Origin: Undaria pinnatifida
Taxonomy: Eukaryota; Sar; Phaeophyceae; Laminariales; Alariaceae
Length of the DNA stretch: 64,000 bases
Direction of reading: 5' to 3'
Assembly (NCBI GenBank): GCA_012845835.1
Contig: JABAKD010000017.1
Coordinates: 1,292,001-1,356,000 of the forward strand
The notes beneath the pieces were generated by a model that saw nothing but the letters and a program-made list of their open reading frames with translations, was not told the origin of the DNA and made no database searches. Positions within the stretch are counted from its first letter, which is position 1. Every line of letters starts with the position of its first letter. This document shows, one piece after another, positions 1-12,900 of this stretch. The position numbers and the translations under genes were made by a program.

Positions 1-340
1 GGTGCCCGCTACAGTGCCTGCGAATGTCGGTGGTACATATGGGAAAACTAGTAGTGGCAGTATGCGGCGTAGTGCTGGATGTCGCTATAGCGCCGGCACT
101 TCCCTCTATAGTGCACATACCGGCACTATACAGGGACCACTCCCGTCATACCAGTGAATATCGTGCATTTCAACTGTCGGCACGTGATCATGTCCTGTTA
201 CTTGGGCACCCTGACACGTGCCTTCCTTCGAAGTATCTGGGAGTATCCCGGTTGACCACCACTCGACACGCGCGACCACAAGGTCGACTATGCTTCTGCT
301 GTAGGACCAGTGGTGCAGATATCCATCACTATGCCGCACT
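1..340. repeat. Dispersed repeat rich in CCGGCACTATA
   Basis: Several copies of a GCACTATA / CCGGCAC motif in both orientations, for example near 90-130. The same motifs recur at 25240-25470, so this is an interspersed family, possibly the end of a TIR or MITE-type element. No coding potential is evident. 341-862 shows nothing I recognise; it lies in the presumed last intron of the kinase gene. Confidence 0.45.
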
Positions 341-862
341 ACTCTCTAGAATAGTTTGCCAACATTTTCAACATACCACAAGGAGTTTTTGCGCCTTAAA
401 AATACATTTCTTCCGTAACCATTAGAATTGTACGAAGGCCCTAAAAAACGAAATGTAGACGACCAAAACGCCAACGGCGGACCTAAACCTCATTGGTGCG
501 CGCCTTTGCCATCGGTTGTCTTCAGTGTCGCTTGACTCAGGGATTCTTCTTAAATTCTGTAGGCGCTCGTTCATCTAAATCCATTAAAAGAAAAGTGCTC
601 AAATTCCTTAAAATCGTGGAGATGCGATACTTTGGATCGGCGTACATGGGAAACTCTCACTCGCTGGAACCAAAAAAACAACATTGATACCTACGCTTGG
701 GCGAGGTGCAAACGAGAAAACACTGGAATTGTTCGCTCCTTGAGAAAAAAAAAACCTGGTAGCTACTATTTGGGAGGGGTAAAAAATACATACCAGGTAT
801 TCACATAAAATACTACGGCAGCCATTGTTTGCTGCGGTGTATGGCAGAAGAGTTGGCCTTAC

Positions 863-925
863 CATCTGGTTGCGAGGATCTTCAAGGCGGTAGGCTGTTC
901 GCGTTTGCGACCTAGGAAGCATTTC
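863..925 (-). CDS. GRK-like gene exon k (tentative)
   Basis: A 63-bp open stretch, EMLPRSQTRT then AYRLEDPRNQM, with acceptor CCCCACCAG, donor GTAAGG and phase 0 on both sides, so it would join exon j without breaking the frame. The sequence has no diagnostic motif; it would fall in the variable segment after subdomain X. The remaining kinase C-lobe and tail should lie further left, outside the window. Confidence 0.45.
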
Positions 926-3900
926 CTGGTGGGGCCAAGGCACGGGCGTAGACCCAACCCAACCCCAACCCCTGAGCCTGACCCCAACCCAGACCCAAAA
1001 CGGGCCAGACACGAGGGAGAAACGCGGCTGCTCCGCCGCTTTCTTCTATTTGTTTCTTATGTTCTGATCTGCGGGCCGCCAAATTGTCCTCGGTCAATGA
1101 GAGGGCGAAGGCACCCCCCTCAGAGATCCATTCGGCCAGACAGTAAGGTCAAACGTATTCAGGATTCCCATTTCACTTGGTACTAAAACCTCCACCTGCT
1201 TCTTGGTGCAGCGAAAGTCAGAAACTGGTGTTCGCACTCGTACGCACCGATCAAAAAGTGCATACCTTGGTACTTTTTCGGCTGGGTGTAAATCTGGAAC
1301 TTGAACTCACGAGCACCAAAAACAATACCCTGGCCCCATTGTCTTTGGCTCACCCAGACACCCATTAACCCACCCAACCCAACCCTACCGAACCCAACCC
1401 AACCCAACCCAGCCCAACCCAGCCCAACCCAGCCCAACCCAACCCAACCCAACCCAACCCAACCCAACCCAACCCAACCCAACCCAACCCAACCCAACCC
1501 AACCCAACCCAACCCAACCCAACCCAACCCTAGAAACACGCATTCGCTCGAACTAAGTATAATTGTAAAAGGGGTCCGATATAAGAGGGGGTCCCCTCAC
1601 CTCCCCCGTCTTCCTTCGCCCCCCCCAAACGGAGCGGTCAAACGGTCGCCTTCCGGTGAGCATCTTGTAGGTAGTACCCCCCAGCGACCACCAATCGACG
1701 GACTCGTTGTAGCCCCGCTTGTTCGCTTGGTTCGTCTAAACGAAAGCAAACACGCACCAGGTTGAGAAAAGGAAGGAGGAAGGGAGGGTGGGTGAGGGGG
1801 AAGGCATCGAACATATCAGAATCCCGTTTAGCGATGGATGCATTTCAGAACGGATAGGTTCGTGGCGTAAGACCTGCACGATCTAGCAAAAAAAAAAAAA
1901 AAAACTTATCCAGGGTTGTTGGATCTGCACTCTCTCATGTACAAGATCCTGCACAGCATATCTCACAACGGCAGATGCAGGATCTGCAGCAGATGATCGG
2001 CATGATCTGCATGATCTGTATGATTCGTACGATCTGTACGATCTGTATGATCTGTATGATCTGTATGATGTGTATGATCTGCATGATCTGTATGATCTGT
2101 CCGAGGTGTGAAGTGTTTCTATTTCACATTTTCGGAGTGACAACCTCTCCCCCCGCCTCAAACGGGATGTGGGGTCAACGGCCAAAAGGCAAAGGCATGC
2201 AACAACCCTCCCCCACGACGACCACCAAAAGGATCCCCCCACGACGGAAAAGGGCGATATAGTTGCAGTGGGGTGGGTACCCGATTCAAGAGCCCCTTGG
2301 ACCAGACCACTTGTCACCGTTCTAATCTCCATTCTGCTCTTACCTCAGGATGGGTACCTAATACTTCGAAGCAGGACTTCAGTAAACGCGTCACAATTTG
2401 TAAACCAAACTTTAAACTCGTTTTGCGCTGGTCGTTGCAACTCAGTTTGCCTTCCTGGCGAAGGGGGATAATAGTTTCGAATCAACGTCTATTTTTTTCA
2501 AGAGTTACGTTCCTCACCCAGTTTCAACTCGCGGCAGGCACTCCCGGAAGCTCAGACACTCCCGGAAGTTCCGGGCCATTGCAATTCCGAAGGAGAAACC
2601 GTGAAAGGTTTTCTACGATAGAGGCATCTCGCGATAGAGGGTGCACTTTTTTGGGGGGCGCGAAGGTTTCCGACCGGTTGAGGTCCTCAACCATTGTAGA
2701 ACATAAGAGATGCCGGTCGGGTTGCGCGAACGAATGCCTTCGGAGTCATGGTTCGGGCGAGGTTTTGAGCTCCACATGCTAGGAGGTAAGAAATTTATCA
2801 AGACTCTGCTGCACCCCGATTATGGGTTGGCCCCAATAGGCGGCGGGGCAAGCCGACTTTTCACGTCGGTCTTGAACCCGTTGGCCACTGCAAAAATATT
2901 TCACACAAAATTTGTCCGAGTAGGGTTTCCCCAAAAACGAGGATGTTTTTCTACAGCGGGGAAAGAAAAGAGGTGCAGTGAAACATGCTACGTTCGGTAA
3001 AATACAAGGCGCAACTTTTTTGTTTCGTTGTTGAGGCTTCATACCTCACTCAAACCGGCGTATTTAATTTTTGGCAAAACCGAAAATGCAATTCGATGGT
3101 ACAAACCCGTGCGTTTGCAAATCAAACCCACTATTAGAGGCGGGGAAAAAACGATACTTTAGAACAAAAACAAAACAGCCAAAAAGAGGTATACCTCAAT
3201 GCCTATATCGTAGCAAAAACGAGAACGAGAATTCCAACGATTTGGGGGGGGGCTAAAGATAATTTTGCCAAAAAGGGGTATACCTCAATGCCTATATACA
3301 GCCTCGTCATTCAGAAACAAAGATAATTTTGCCCAAAAAGGGTATACCTCATTGCCTATACCGTAGCAAAAATGAGAATTCCGACTTCTTGGGGGCTAAG
3401 GAGCCTTGTCTTTCAGAGACAAAGATAATTTTGCCAAAAAGGGGTATACTTCAATGCCTATATTCAGCCTCGTCATTCAGAAACAAAGATAATTTTGCCA
3501 AAAAAGGGTATACCTCATTGCCTATACCGTAGCAAAAATGAGAATTCCGACTTCTTGGGGGCTAAGGAGCCTTGTCTTTCAGAAACAAAGATAATTTTGC
3601 CAAAAAGGGGTATACCTCAATGCCTACATCGTGGCAAAAGTGAGAATTACGATGTGGGGGGGCTGAGCTGTAGAATTGACTATTTGGTCGTACCAATGTC
3701 TGATATATGCACGGTCGCCCCGGTGGCGTATCAGGTTATCTTCGAGCCTGGTATAGGTCCGTTTCGTGAGTTCGAGCCCCGCCGAGTGCATATTCGTATA
3801 AATTCGTTGGGACTTTTTCTTGTGCACAAATTGACTTGCGGAAAGCGCGAGAGCGTGAGTTAGCAACACTCGATGAAAAATCGATGAGCAGTGGGATTGC

Positions 3901-6900
3901 TGAACCCTATGCGCGATAAAAATTGAAGGCAAGAACCGGGGGGGAGAAGGGACGACACCTGTGTCCACGGCTTGTCCAGAAGCTGGAAAGGAAAAGTGTG
4001 AGAAAAAAATAAAAATAAAATAAAAATGTAACTGTAAAGTACCAACGAAGATCAAAATATGAAATTCGTATTCAGGGAGTTGCAATATTTGTATTTGGCA
4101 TGTCGGATGAGTTGTGAATTTGCAGCCGTTTAGGTGCCCTTTCTTCGTCGGTGGAGACAACGATAATATATATATACTTGTACCTGTTTTACGACTGCTT
4201 CCAAGGGCCCATCGACGGCTCCCACCTTGACATGCTCGACCACATGATGATCTAGGCAACCCCGTGTACGGGGTATTCCAATACGCTAGCGTGGTGACGT
4301 CACCAGAGATCGTACTGCGAGGAAGCCTAACAGGTCGACAGGATGGACCTCACTCCTTTTCCAGAGTTAACGACTGAACAACAACGAGCTATACAAGAAT
4401 ACACAAGAAACCAAGTGATGGAAAACCTAGCCGATGCCCAGCGCGCCCAGCAAGAAGCGATTGCATCTCAGGCCCGAGCCGACGAAGAAAGGAGAGTAGC
4501 GCAACCCGAGGAACAAAGCTCCCGACGTAGCGACAACCTACCCACCGATCACGTTATGGAGGGGCTGACAAGAATGTTCGAGGCGATGCAAGGAAAGGCG
4601 AAGAGGCAGTCTTGGCGGTACCAAAAGAGGTATATGACGTGGTTCTAGTGTCATGAGCCAAAGATAACCACTGACGAGTACGAGCAGGACACGTACGTTT
4701 TCTTCGACTACGAGACCGGCTGGTGCCAGCAGATCAAGTCAGACTTCCGACTCGACTACAGCTTCCTCGAGGACGAAGCGTTGTAGAAGCAACGTACACC
4801 AAATTGGATGATATGATACACTGCCTGCTGTGGTTGTTTCTCTTTGCGGTCAAGGTTGAATGATTGCGTTTGATGGGTACCATCAAACCAAGATTGATTG
4901 ATTGATTGATTGATTTTGATGTGTGTCACCAAGGTTGTTTGTTTCTGATAGATGCCATCAGGATTAATTACGTTTGATGGATGTCATCAAGAACGATTGC
5001 TTGGTATGAGAGGCTTTGTTGTGGAGCTGCGTGATGCAGAGGTAGGGCAAATACGTTGCAACCGAGTAGGTGTACACTGCGCGCACGGTCATCGTGCGGC
5101 TGGAAATTAGCTGCTGGCTTCCATGGTTAATTCAAGAAGCGTCCTAATCAAAGTGTCCTGTAATACCAACGCGTGCTGAGAGCTTAGCATGGACTAAACC
5201 AGAGGGGAGCTGGTTGGACGAAATGTGGCTTGACTCCGGAGTGGGGGATTTATATCATAGCTTATTTTTATTTTGTTAGTTGAAGGCGAAGCTCTTACAC
5301 TTTGTTTGAATTTGAGGATGGGACTTTTGAGTTTGCAGGAATGTAGGATGGCGTGAGCATTATCGTGACAGTTGTCACGAGCAGAAGGGGTGAAAAATTG
5401 ACTAGTTGGTCGAACCAATGTCTGGTATATGTAACTGTAAAGTATCTACGAAGATCATAATACGAAATTCGTGTTCAGGGAGTTGCAATATTTGTATTTG
5501 GCATGTCGGATGAATTGTGAATTTGCAGCCGTTTAGGTGCCCTTCCTCTTTCGGCGGAGACAACGATGATATATACAAGGTTCCTCTCCGAAAAGTGCCT
5601 AAGGGAGTGGCGCAAGAACGAAATCCAAGCATCCAACATCTGACTGCCTGTGGGCAAATAAGATGTACCTGGTGGTAGCGAAAACTATGTTCTTGTCCGC
5701 AGCTCGAGAAGCGGAGTGTGGGGAGGCGCCCTCCCGGGTACGGTTCACTCTCTCCCCGTCGTGGTGGATAACCGAAAATAAATGGTAATCCCATCAGTAC
5801 GTACGTGTCCAGCGCCAGTACTCGTACGAAATTTTATATAGGCGACTCTTATGCAGTAAAATTTGCGTGGTGAAAAATAGAAGAACGAAGGGTGGGTTTT
5901 CGACCGGCAAAAAAAACAAAATCAGCAGTTTTTCCGTGCGCCGTCTTTTTATCGTGGTTTTGACGTTTTTTTCTTTGTTTCCTGTTGTTTCGTATGGGAA
6001 TCAGCAATTTCCAAACAGGTACTCTTGATGTCTTGTTGAGGCAGGTATTGAACTTCATGACGAGTGATACACGCCAGGATCGGCGGAATGAGGAACTGTA
6101 AGGCTTCGATTGTCGCTGTGACAGAGAAGCCCTTTCTCATGGAGCATCAGCGCCTATATCCACTGCTGTTTGCTTTTTAGGTTCAATAAAAATTACGCTG
6201 GATTGTTTTGATCGTCGTCCGATTCAAAGTCGTCCCCTCGTCGAGACGAAAGCAACTCGCCTCAGCATAGCGAGGACTCGCCACGGGCACGGACATGATG
6301 TATCCTATTACTGCTGCTGTGCGGTAAGGTTGTACACGTAGCGTTGTGCAGTCCAAATGTTGTCTGGTCCCTGCCATCTGTGGTGTGTTTCAAATCTCCG
6401 ACACATAACATTGCTCCTCTGTTATGTACGTTAAAATACTGTATATTTGGACGTAAACGTAAGGATGGGTTGGTATTTAAATTACTATCATAAATATTCC
6501 TATATTACCGCCCAAATTTGCGCGATCTATGGACATGCAATAGAGATGCGCACGAAGCGGCAGCACAGAGGAAATATGGGGTATGGTGGGGTGACAAATG
6601 GCACGCTCCGATAAAAAAACCAGCTTCTACAACAGCAACCACACGCGCATAGAGCTGCAGGCTGCTGATGCTAGGGGGCTGGACCGCTGCTGGGCGGCAG
6701 GATCGTAGCGTGGTGCCATCAGCGCCTATATCCACCTTCTGTTTACTTTTTAGAGACAAGAAAAATTACGCTGGATTGTTTCGATCGTCGTCCGATTCAA
6801 AGTCGTCCCCTCGTCGAGACGAAAGCAACTCGTCTCAGTATAGAGAGGACTCGCCACGCGCATGTACATGATGTATCCCACTACTGCTGCTGTGCGGTAG

Positions 6901-9900
6901 GGTTGTACACTTAGCGTTGTGCCGTCCTCATGTTTGGTACCTGTCATCTGTGGCGTGAGCAAAATCTCTGACACAAAATAATACCCCTCTGGTATTTAGT
7001 GCGGAAAAATACTGCCTCTTGGGACGAAAATGTAAGGATGGGTTGGTATTTAAATTACTATCAAACATGTTCCTATATTACCGAGTAAACTTGCGCGATC
7101 TATGGACATGCAATGGAAATGCGCCCGAAGCGGCAGCACACCAGAAAGATGGGGTATAGTGGGGTGACAAATGGCACGCTCCGATCAAAGAGCCAGCTAC
7201 CACAACAGCAGCCACACGCGCACAGAGTTGCAGGCTGCTGCTGCTAGCGGGCTGGACTGCTGCTGGGCGGCAGGATCGTAGCGTGGTGCTCTGTGCAAAT
7301 ATAGGGAAAGAAACGTGTACCCTCTACGAGCAGAAAAGCCCGGTTTGCATCCAAATCTTACGTGCGTACGCGGGGATAGGGGATGCAGAAACCCAATCCC
7401 CAGGGATGTTGCGGAAGCCCGGGTATTTGCCTCAAGTGTGCCCAAGAGGCCAAAAAAGATCAAAAGGCTTGCCACACGCGACACACTGCACGGATCGCGC
7501 CCAAACGTCCGGCATCGTGAACTCGACGGTCGAGTTGTGCCCACCCAATTCGACGTTTCGGACAAAGGTGCGAGCACGAAGAGATACGTCCGAAGAAAAA
7601 AAATGACAATTATACATGTACCTGGTAGATATAATTGTACCTGTTTTACGACTGCTTCCGAGGGCCCATCGACGGCTCCCACCTTGACATGCTCTACCAC
7701 ATGATGACCTAGGCAACCTCGTGTACGAGGTACTCCAATAAGGAGCCTTGTCATTCAGAAACAAAACTAATCTGGCCGGAATATGGTATACCTCAATGCC
7801 CATACCGTAGCAAAAACGAGAATTCCGACCAATTGGGGGGGCTAAAGAGCCTCGTCATTCAGAAACAAAGATAATTTGGCCAAAAAGGGGTATACCTCAA
7901 AGCCCATGTCGTAGCCAAAATGAGAATTCCGGCGGTTGGGGGGGGGGTTAAGGAGTCTCGTCACTCAGAAACGAAAATATTTTGGCCAAAAAGGGGTATA
8001 CCTCAATGCCCATTTTATAGCACGCGTCCGGTTTTATGTTGGTTGTTATGGACGCTCTTAGACCGGGGCCCTACGGCGTTTCAGGCAGTCGCACCTCGTA
8101 AACCATCAGCTCTTTCATTTCGGGCGCCATGTAGCCCTTCGTTCCCATCACCGTCCATCTTCGGAAGTCCCGGGGGCGCGTCGGCGCCGGCGCACCGTGC
8201 TTCCTCATCTGTAATACGCAAACAAAAAAGAAAAACAAACATATGTATATATACATATATTGTTCCCCGTCCAGTTCGTTCAAACGCCCCACTTACAATC
8301 GAAATCGGCCAGAGTAATAAACACTAATAAGCCATTGATATCACGTCATTATCTTTCTAGCCATCCATGACGTAGCTTTCATTCATCCCCCCTCCCCCCC
8401 TCCAACGCCCCCTCCTTCCCCACACCCCGCACAATCGCCTAGACCCAGCACCGCGCGTATAGTAGGCCCCTACATATATGATTAATACGCGCGATCGAAA
8501 GATCACACACAATGTTGCGAACATCAGCAGTGTCGACCAAATCCTTGATTTTAATATTATGTGACCTGAACCTCTCGAAAACCCTTCCCCCCCCCCCCCC
8601 TCCCCCGCCTTGTTCCCATCGTTTCCTCCTGCATAAACGCCCCACCTACTATCGAAATCCGCCAGAGTAATAAACACTTCCACGCCCTGCATATCGCCTC
8701 GTTATCGTTTCAGGGCCGTCCATGCCGCTGCTGCAATTCCCACCCACTCCCGTCCCCAACGCCCCCTTCTTCACCGAACACCCGCACCATCGCCTAGACC
8801 TAGCACCCCGCGTATAGCCAACCCCTACATCTATGTGACCTAAAGCCCCCCCCCGCCCCCGCCCCCCCCCCAGCCACATTCCCCCTCCCCCACAAGAAAT
8901 ATTTATAGTTTCCACGCACAAATAGACCTGCCCCACCCGTGCCCTTCCCCCCTTCCCCCCCCTCCCGCCCCCCTTTTGATCAAAATCAGGCCCCCACGTC
9001 CTTAAAAACTCCGCCCTCGCCTCACCGGATATTCGACTTACAGGATTCACTTGACAAACTGATGCATTTCCTTCCACAGCTGTCAGATTTTGTCCCCCTC
9101 ATAAATAGGTTTTATAGTTTCCGCGCACAGACTGCCTAACATCACCCTGTTGACCCTGGTAGCTACACTGTAGTTGCAAGGGGAGTCGCCGACCTATATC
9201 CTTAATGAGGACTTACAACCCGTAATACGCGCGATCGGACTATCACACACAGCTTGCAAAGATGAGTTTCGACAAAATATTCGATCTCACAGCTGGAGTG
9301 TATTTTAATTTTTATAATATATATTTGGGGGGGGAGTAGCCGACTTTCATTCTTGCATGCTGTATTAAGAGTAACATATAAGATAATACTCCGGAGTAAT
9401 ATTCTGTGTTCGTACTCCTCTCGATATTAGAGCCGGGAGGGAGAAAAAGAGAAAAAACAAAAAAAAAACGCCTACGATACATGTGATAGAGCAGTGTACT
9501 GGAAACTACGGTAATACATTTATGAAATAGATGTGATGTTAGATCTATCTAGCTCAAAAGTCCCCACCTAAAGTAAAAATAACAACACTTACTTACCATT
9601 ATAGCAATGGACAAAAAATAGGACCCTCCCAATACAAACTCACCTTATTTTGTATATTACAAGTACGAACAACGCAGCTTGCAAAGATGAGTTTTGACCT
9701 GAAATTCGTCGAACTCAAGGATCTGACGTCCTTGAAATATTTTATATAAAATATAGTAGTTTCGATGAAAACAAAATGAAATGCAACAAGGTCATCCCCC
9801 GCATGGGTGCCGGGCATTCGCCGTCCACCACATGATTCGGATGGGCTAACGTGCCTGTGTGTGATATTTGTTTTGTGTCATGTTTTGATATAAAAGCGTG

Positions 9901-12900
9901 TGCAAAATTGCAGCTTCTGCTCGGAGAAGGCTCCTCAGCTTTGCTTTGACGTTTTTTTGAGCTTTTGCCGTGCTAGCTTGCGATGTGAATCACTCCTTGG
10001 TCCGAAACTCCCTCATCTTGCTCCCCGATCCCGACTGTGTCGGAGGAGGCCTCGGGCGTGCTTGCACCGTGCCCGGGCTGCCGGGTGGCAGGGTGTGCTG
10101 TACTCGTTTTTTTGCAAAATGCATTCAAATACGTCAGCTGCGAGTTCGACCAGTTGAGCGATCGATACTGATTTCCAACAGTGAGTGGTCTAGATTCAAC
10201 GCTGCAAGCTGCGTGGTTCATGACAGCCTCGTGGCCATTACATACATAGGAGTACTCGCACACAGGTGAGAAAAGAGGAGAGAGGTCCAGGTACATTTCG
10301 CTGGACTGCTAAAAATGACGATACAGCAGAAGTACGCTCGAGTTACGAGGTGGTTTGGCGATTACTGCTGCTGCTGCCGCTGTTGTAGTAGTCCTGTCAT
10401 ACTACCCGCCGGTACTCCTACAGCACGTACCTGGCATATGATATGATCCTCAAAGATTTCTCGTCCTCCCGTTCGTTCCATTGCTTTCTCCCTTCAATAT
10501 ATACAAATCCCCTCCATATTCGCTCCGCCTCATACTTCCACTACTATGAACTGATTTAGTACCACATCGTACCCCTTGACAATCATTTGCCGCTTCTTCT
10601 ACGGTCCCTCTCCGCGTCGTTTACTTGTCTCACGGGCATGCGCTTTGCCGCTGGCGGGCGCCCGCCGCGGCGAAGCCCCCCTGATATATATTTGAAAAAA
10701 ATAAAATAATGGATTACGCTACCGCTGTGAGTTCCAAGACTTCGTCGAAACTCTACGTATGTGTATATGTACAAGGGCTCCGCTCCGCGGGCGGCTGACG
10801 CCGCCCGCTTCGCTCGCGCAAGGAAGAATGCAACAAAAACATGTCAAGGGGGCAGAAAGAATAGGCCCATGATTTTGGTGCGACTACCGAAGTGATAATG
10901 CCAACGGTCGCATGTGCAGAGATTAATAGTTGCCCTGTGCTGTGCACTGTGCCATGTGCTTGTTGGCGATGCCACAGTCTGATCGGCAGTGCGGGTGTAG
11001 TTTGCGGCGGGGGGGAAACATAGGGACCGCGAGAGGACAATCAACTTTGACGAAAGCTAAAACATGAGTACAAAAACATTTACATACCGGTACCTGGTAC
11101 CTGGTACTTCGCATCATATACCTGGGACTCCTGTATGTTCGAAAAAAAGCACAGCGCAGCATGAAACAGCACCGCACCGCAGGGGCAAGGCCCGGCATCG
11201 CACGGCACTGCACGGCTGCTGCGCTGCTGTGAGCTATACATAGCTGTGGGCTGAGCTGAGCTGGGGGTGCATTTTCATTGTGATTCAACAAATGAGAGTA
11301 AATACAGCAAAACACTCACCACGGCACAGCACGCTACAGCACCGCACAACACCGCACAGCATCGCACAGGACCGCAGCGCACGGCAGCGCACGGTAGGGA
11401 ACGGCACTGCACGGCGCTGCGCTGTTGAGCTCGCGCTGCTGTGCGCTGCTGTGCGGAGCTGAGCTGATGATGCGATGAGCCAAGCTGAGATCATCAGGCT
11501 GGGACCTCTCGTATGATGAAAGCTTCGTGCAGCTACAAAAAAAAAGTGGAGGAAGAAATCTAAGAAAAACTGTACCGTTCCGCTAGTAACGAAAGGAGGC
11601 GGTGTCCAGGTATGTGGTATTCCCAAGAAACCAGAGTTTAAAACTTAGGGAAAGCATAAATTTCAACTTCCCCAAAAAAAGACTTTTAAACCTGAACTTT
11701 GAAAAACAAAACGAGATCTAAGAAGCGCTGAAAAGCGCTGTTTCAGGCATCCGAACCCGCTCAACTTTTTTTTTTTTTCAAATTACGCAATCTGAGAAAC
11801 GCTGAGAAGCGCTGTTACAGGCATCCGAGCCCGCACAGTCGTTGGGAGAGGAGAATGTCTTCAAGTAAGTGTAGAAAGCGGAAAAAATGGAGGCCGCTCA
11901 GGAAATTGACCATACTATTTGTAAGTATACCTATATAGTTCTTTACTACAAAGTTGTAGAATCTAAGTCGATGTGGGGCTGCCGAACCGCGTGGACTAGG
12001 GATAACGGTAACAAAAGGTTATCAGTCCGACAATATATATATCCAACATGAACAACGCTCGAAAAAAAGTGATAACCTCCAGATCTTCGGGAGGGGGCGA
12101 TAAATACACATCCCCGGGTCAACCAACGGACGTTTCAATATTTGCGATGTACTAATAGTGATACGATTTGAGCACAAGATGAAATTTAGGCTCACGGTAG
12201 CAACGCCACATGACTCCAACTCCATATCGAGCTTACTTTTAATGATTTTGCATACTCGTATCGAGTTATATATTAATTGTCCGATTGGTACTGATATATA
12301 TATATTTATATTGTTTTGCCGCAGAAAACGCGAAATGCCGCCAGAATACTATATGCCCGGGAATATATTGAATTGAACAGTTCGTGTACAAGCCTTACTG
12401 CCCACATTGCCCTTACAATTACGGAAAAGAGTGGAAAACAAAATAACTGGTAGGGCAGTGTCGGCTGATGTAAAGGGTGCATCCACAGCTCCGGCAAATC
12501 TAGATAAATCTGGATCTAATGGACGACGTTATGAGAAGTTGTTCAAAAAGCCTTACCACACACCACACAGATCCAACCCGGCGAACATGTGCGCAAGAGC
12601 TGCTTTTATACATACCCCACTGGAAAAAAGCATAGACAATGATATGGTTTGTTTTTGTTTTATCCCTGGGGTATCCTGGGGTATTCCTCAGCTCCAGAGT
12701 GACTGGAGCCTATCCTGTGACCACAGACTTGACTATGCAAGTTAACGCGACCACATCAACAATATCGTGCAAATCACAAAATCCAGAGCTCCGTCTGCCC
12801 CGCAAGCATCTCGATCATGATCTAGGTCCTACAGATCACACAAATCAGGGATTCGTCCTCCCCTAAATATCTAGATTTAGCTGAAGTCGGCATCTATTCC

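Larger units (their letters stand above)
3669..7737 (+). mobile_element. Small LTR retroelement, non-autonomous, inserted in satellite A
   Basis: Two direct LTR copies begin TGTAGAATTGACTA (3669) and TGAAAAATTGACTA (5391) and end GTATTCCA (4280) and GTACTCCA (7737). The internal region (4281-5390) holds one gag-like frame and a purine tract directly before the second LTR. The left LTR is enlarged by a SINE and the right LTR is split by about 2 kb of other DNA. Without these insertions the element would be about 1.7 kb with LTRs of roughly 300 bp, like terminal-repeat elements that carry only a gag-like ORF. No target-site duplication is clear. Confidence 0.72.

Noticed and set aside
1369-1530. 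(CCCAA)n as a telomere remnant
   Set aside because: It is an internal microsatellite in an intron. I know of no lineage fitting this gene content with a TTGGG telomere, and neighbouring sequence is not subtelomeric in any visible way.
3720-3795. Functional tRNA gene
   Set aside because: Box A and box B are present but no cloverleaf with a paired acceptor stem can be drawn, and the segment continues into a SINE body with an A-rich tail.
7400-7610. Minus-strand segment with MPDVWARSVQCVACGKPFDLF, which looks like the start of a FYVE-type zinc finger
   Set aside because: The rest of the domain (RHHCR and later Cys pairs) is absent, a stop follows soon, and it lies within inserted repetitive DNA.
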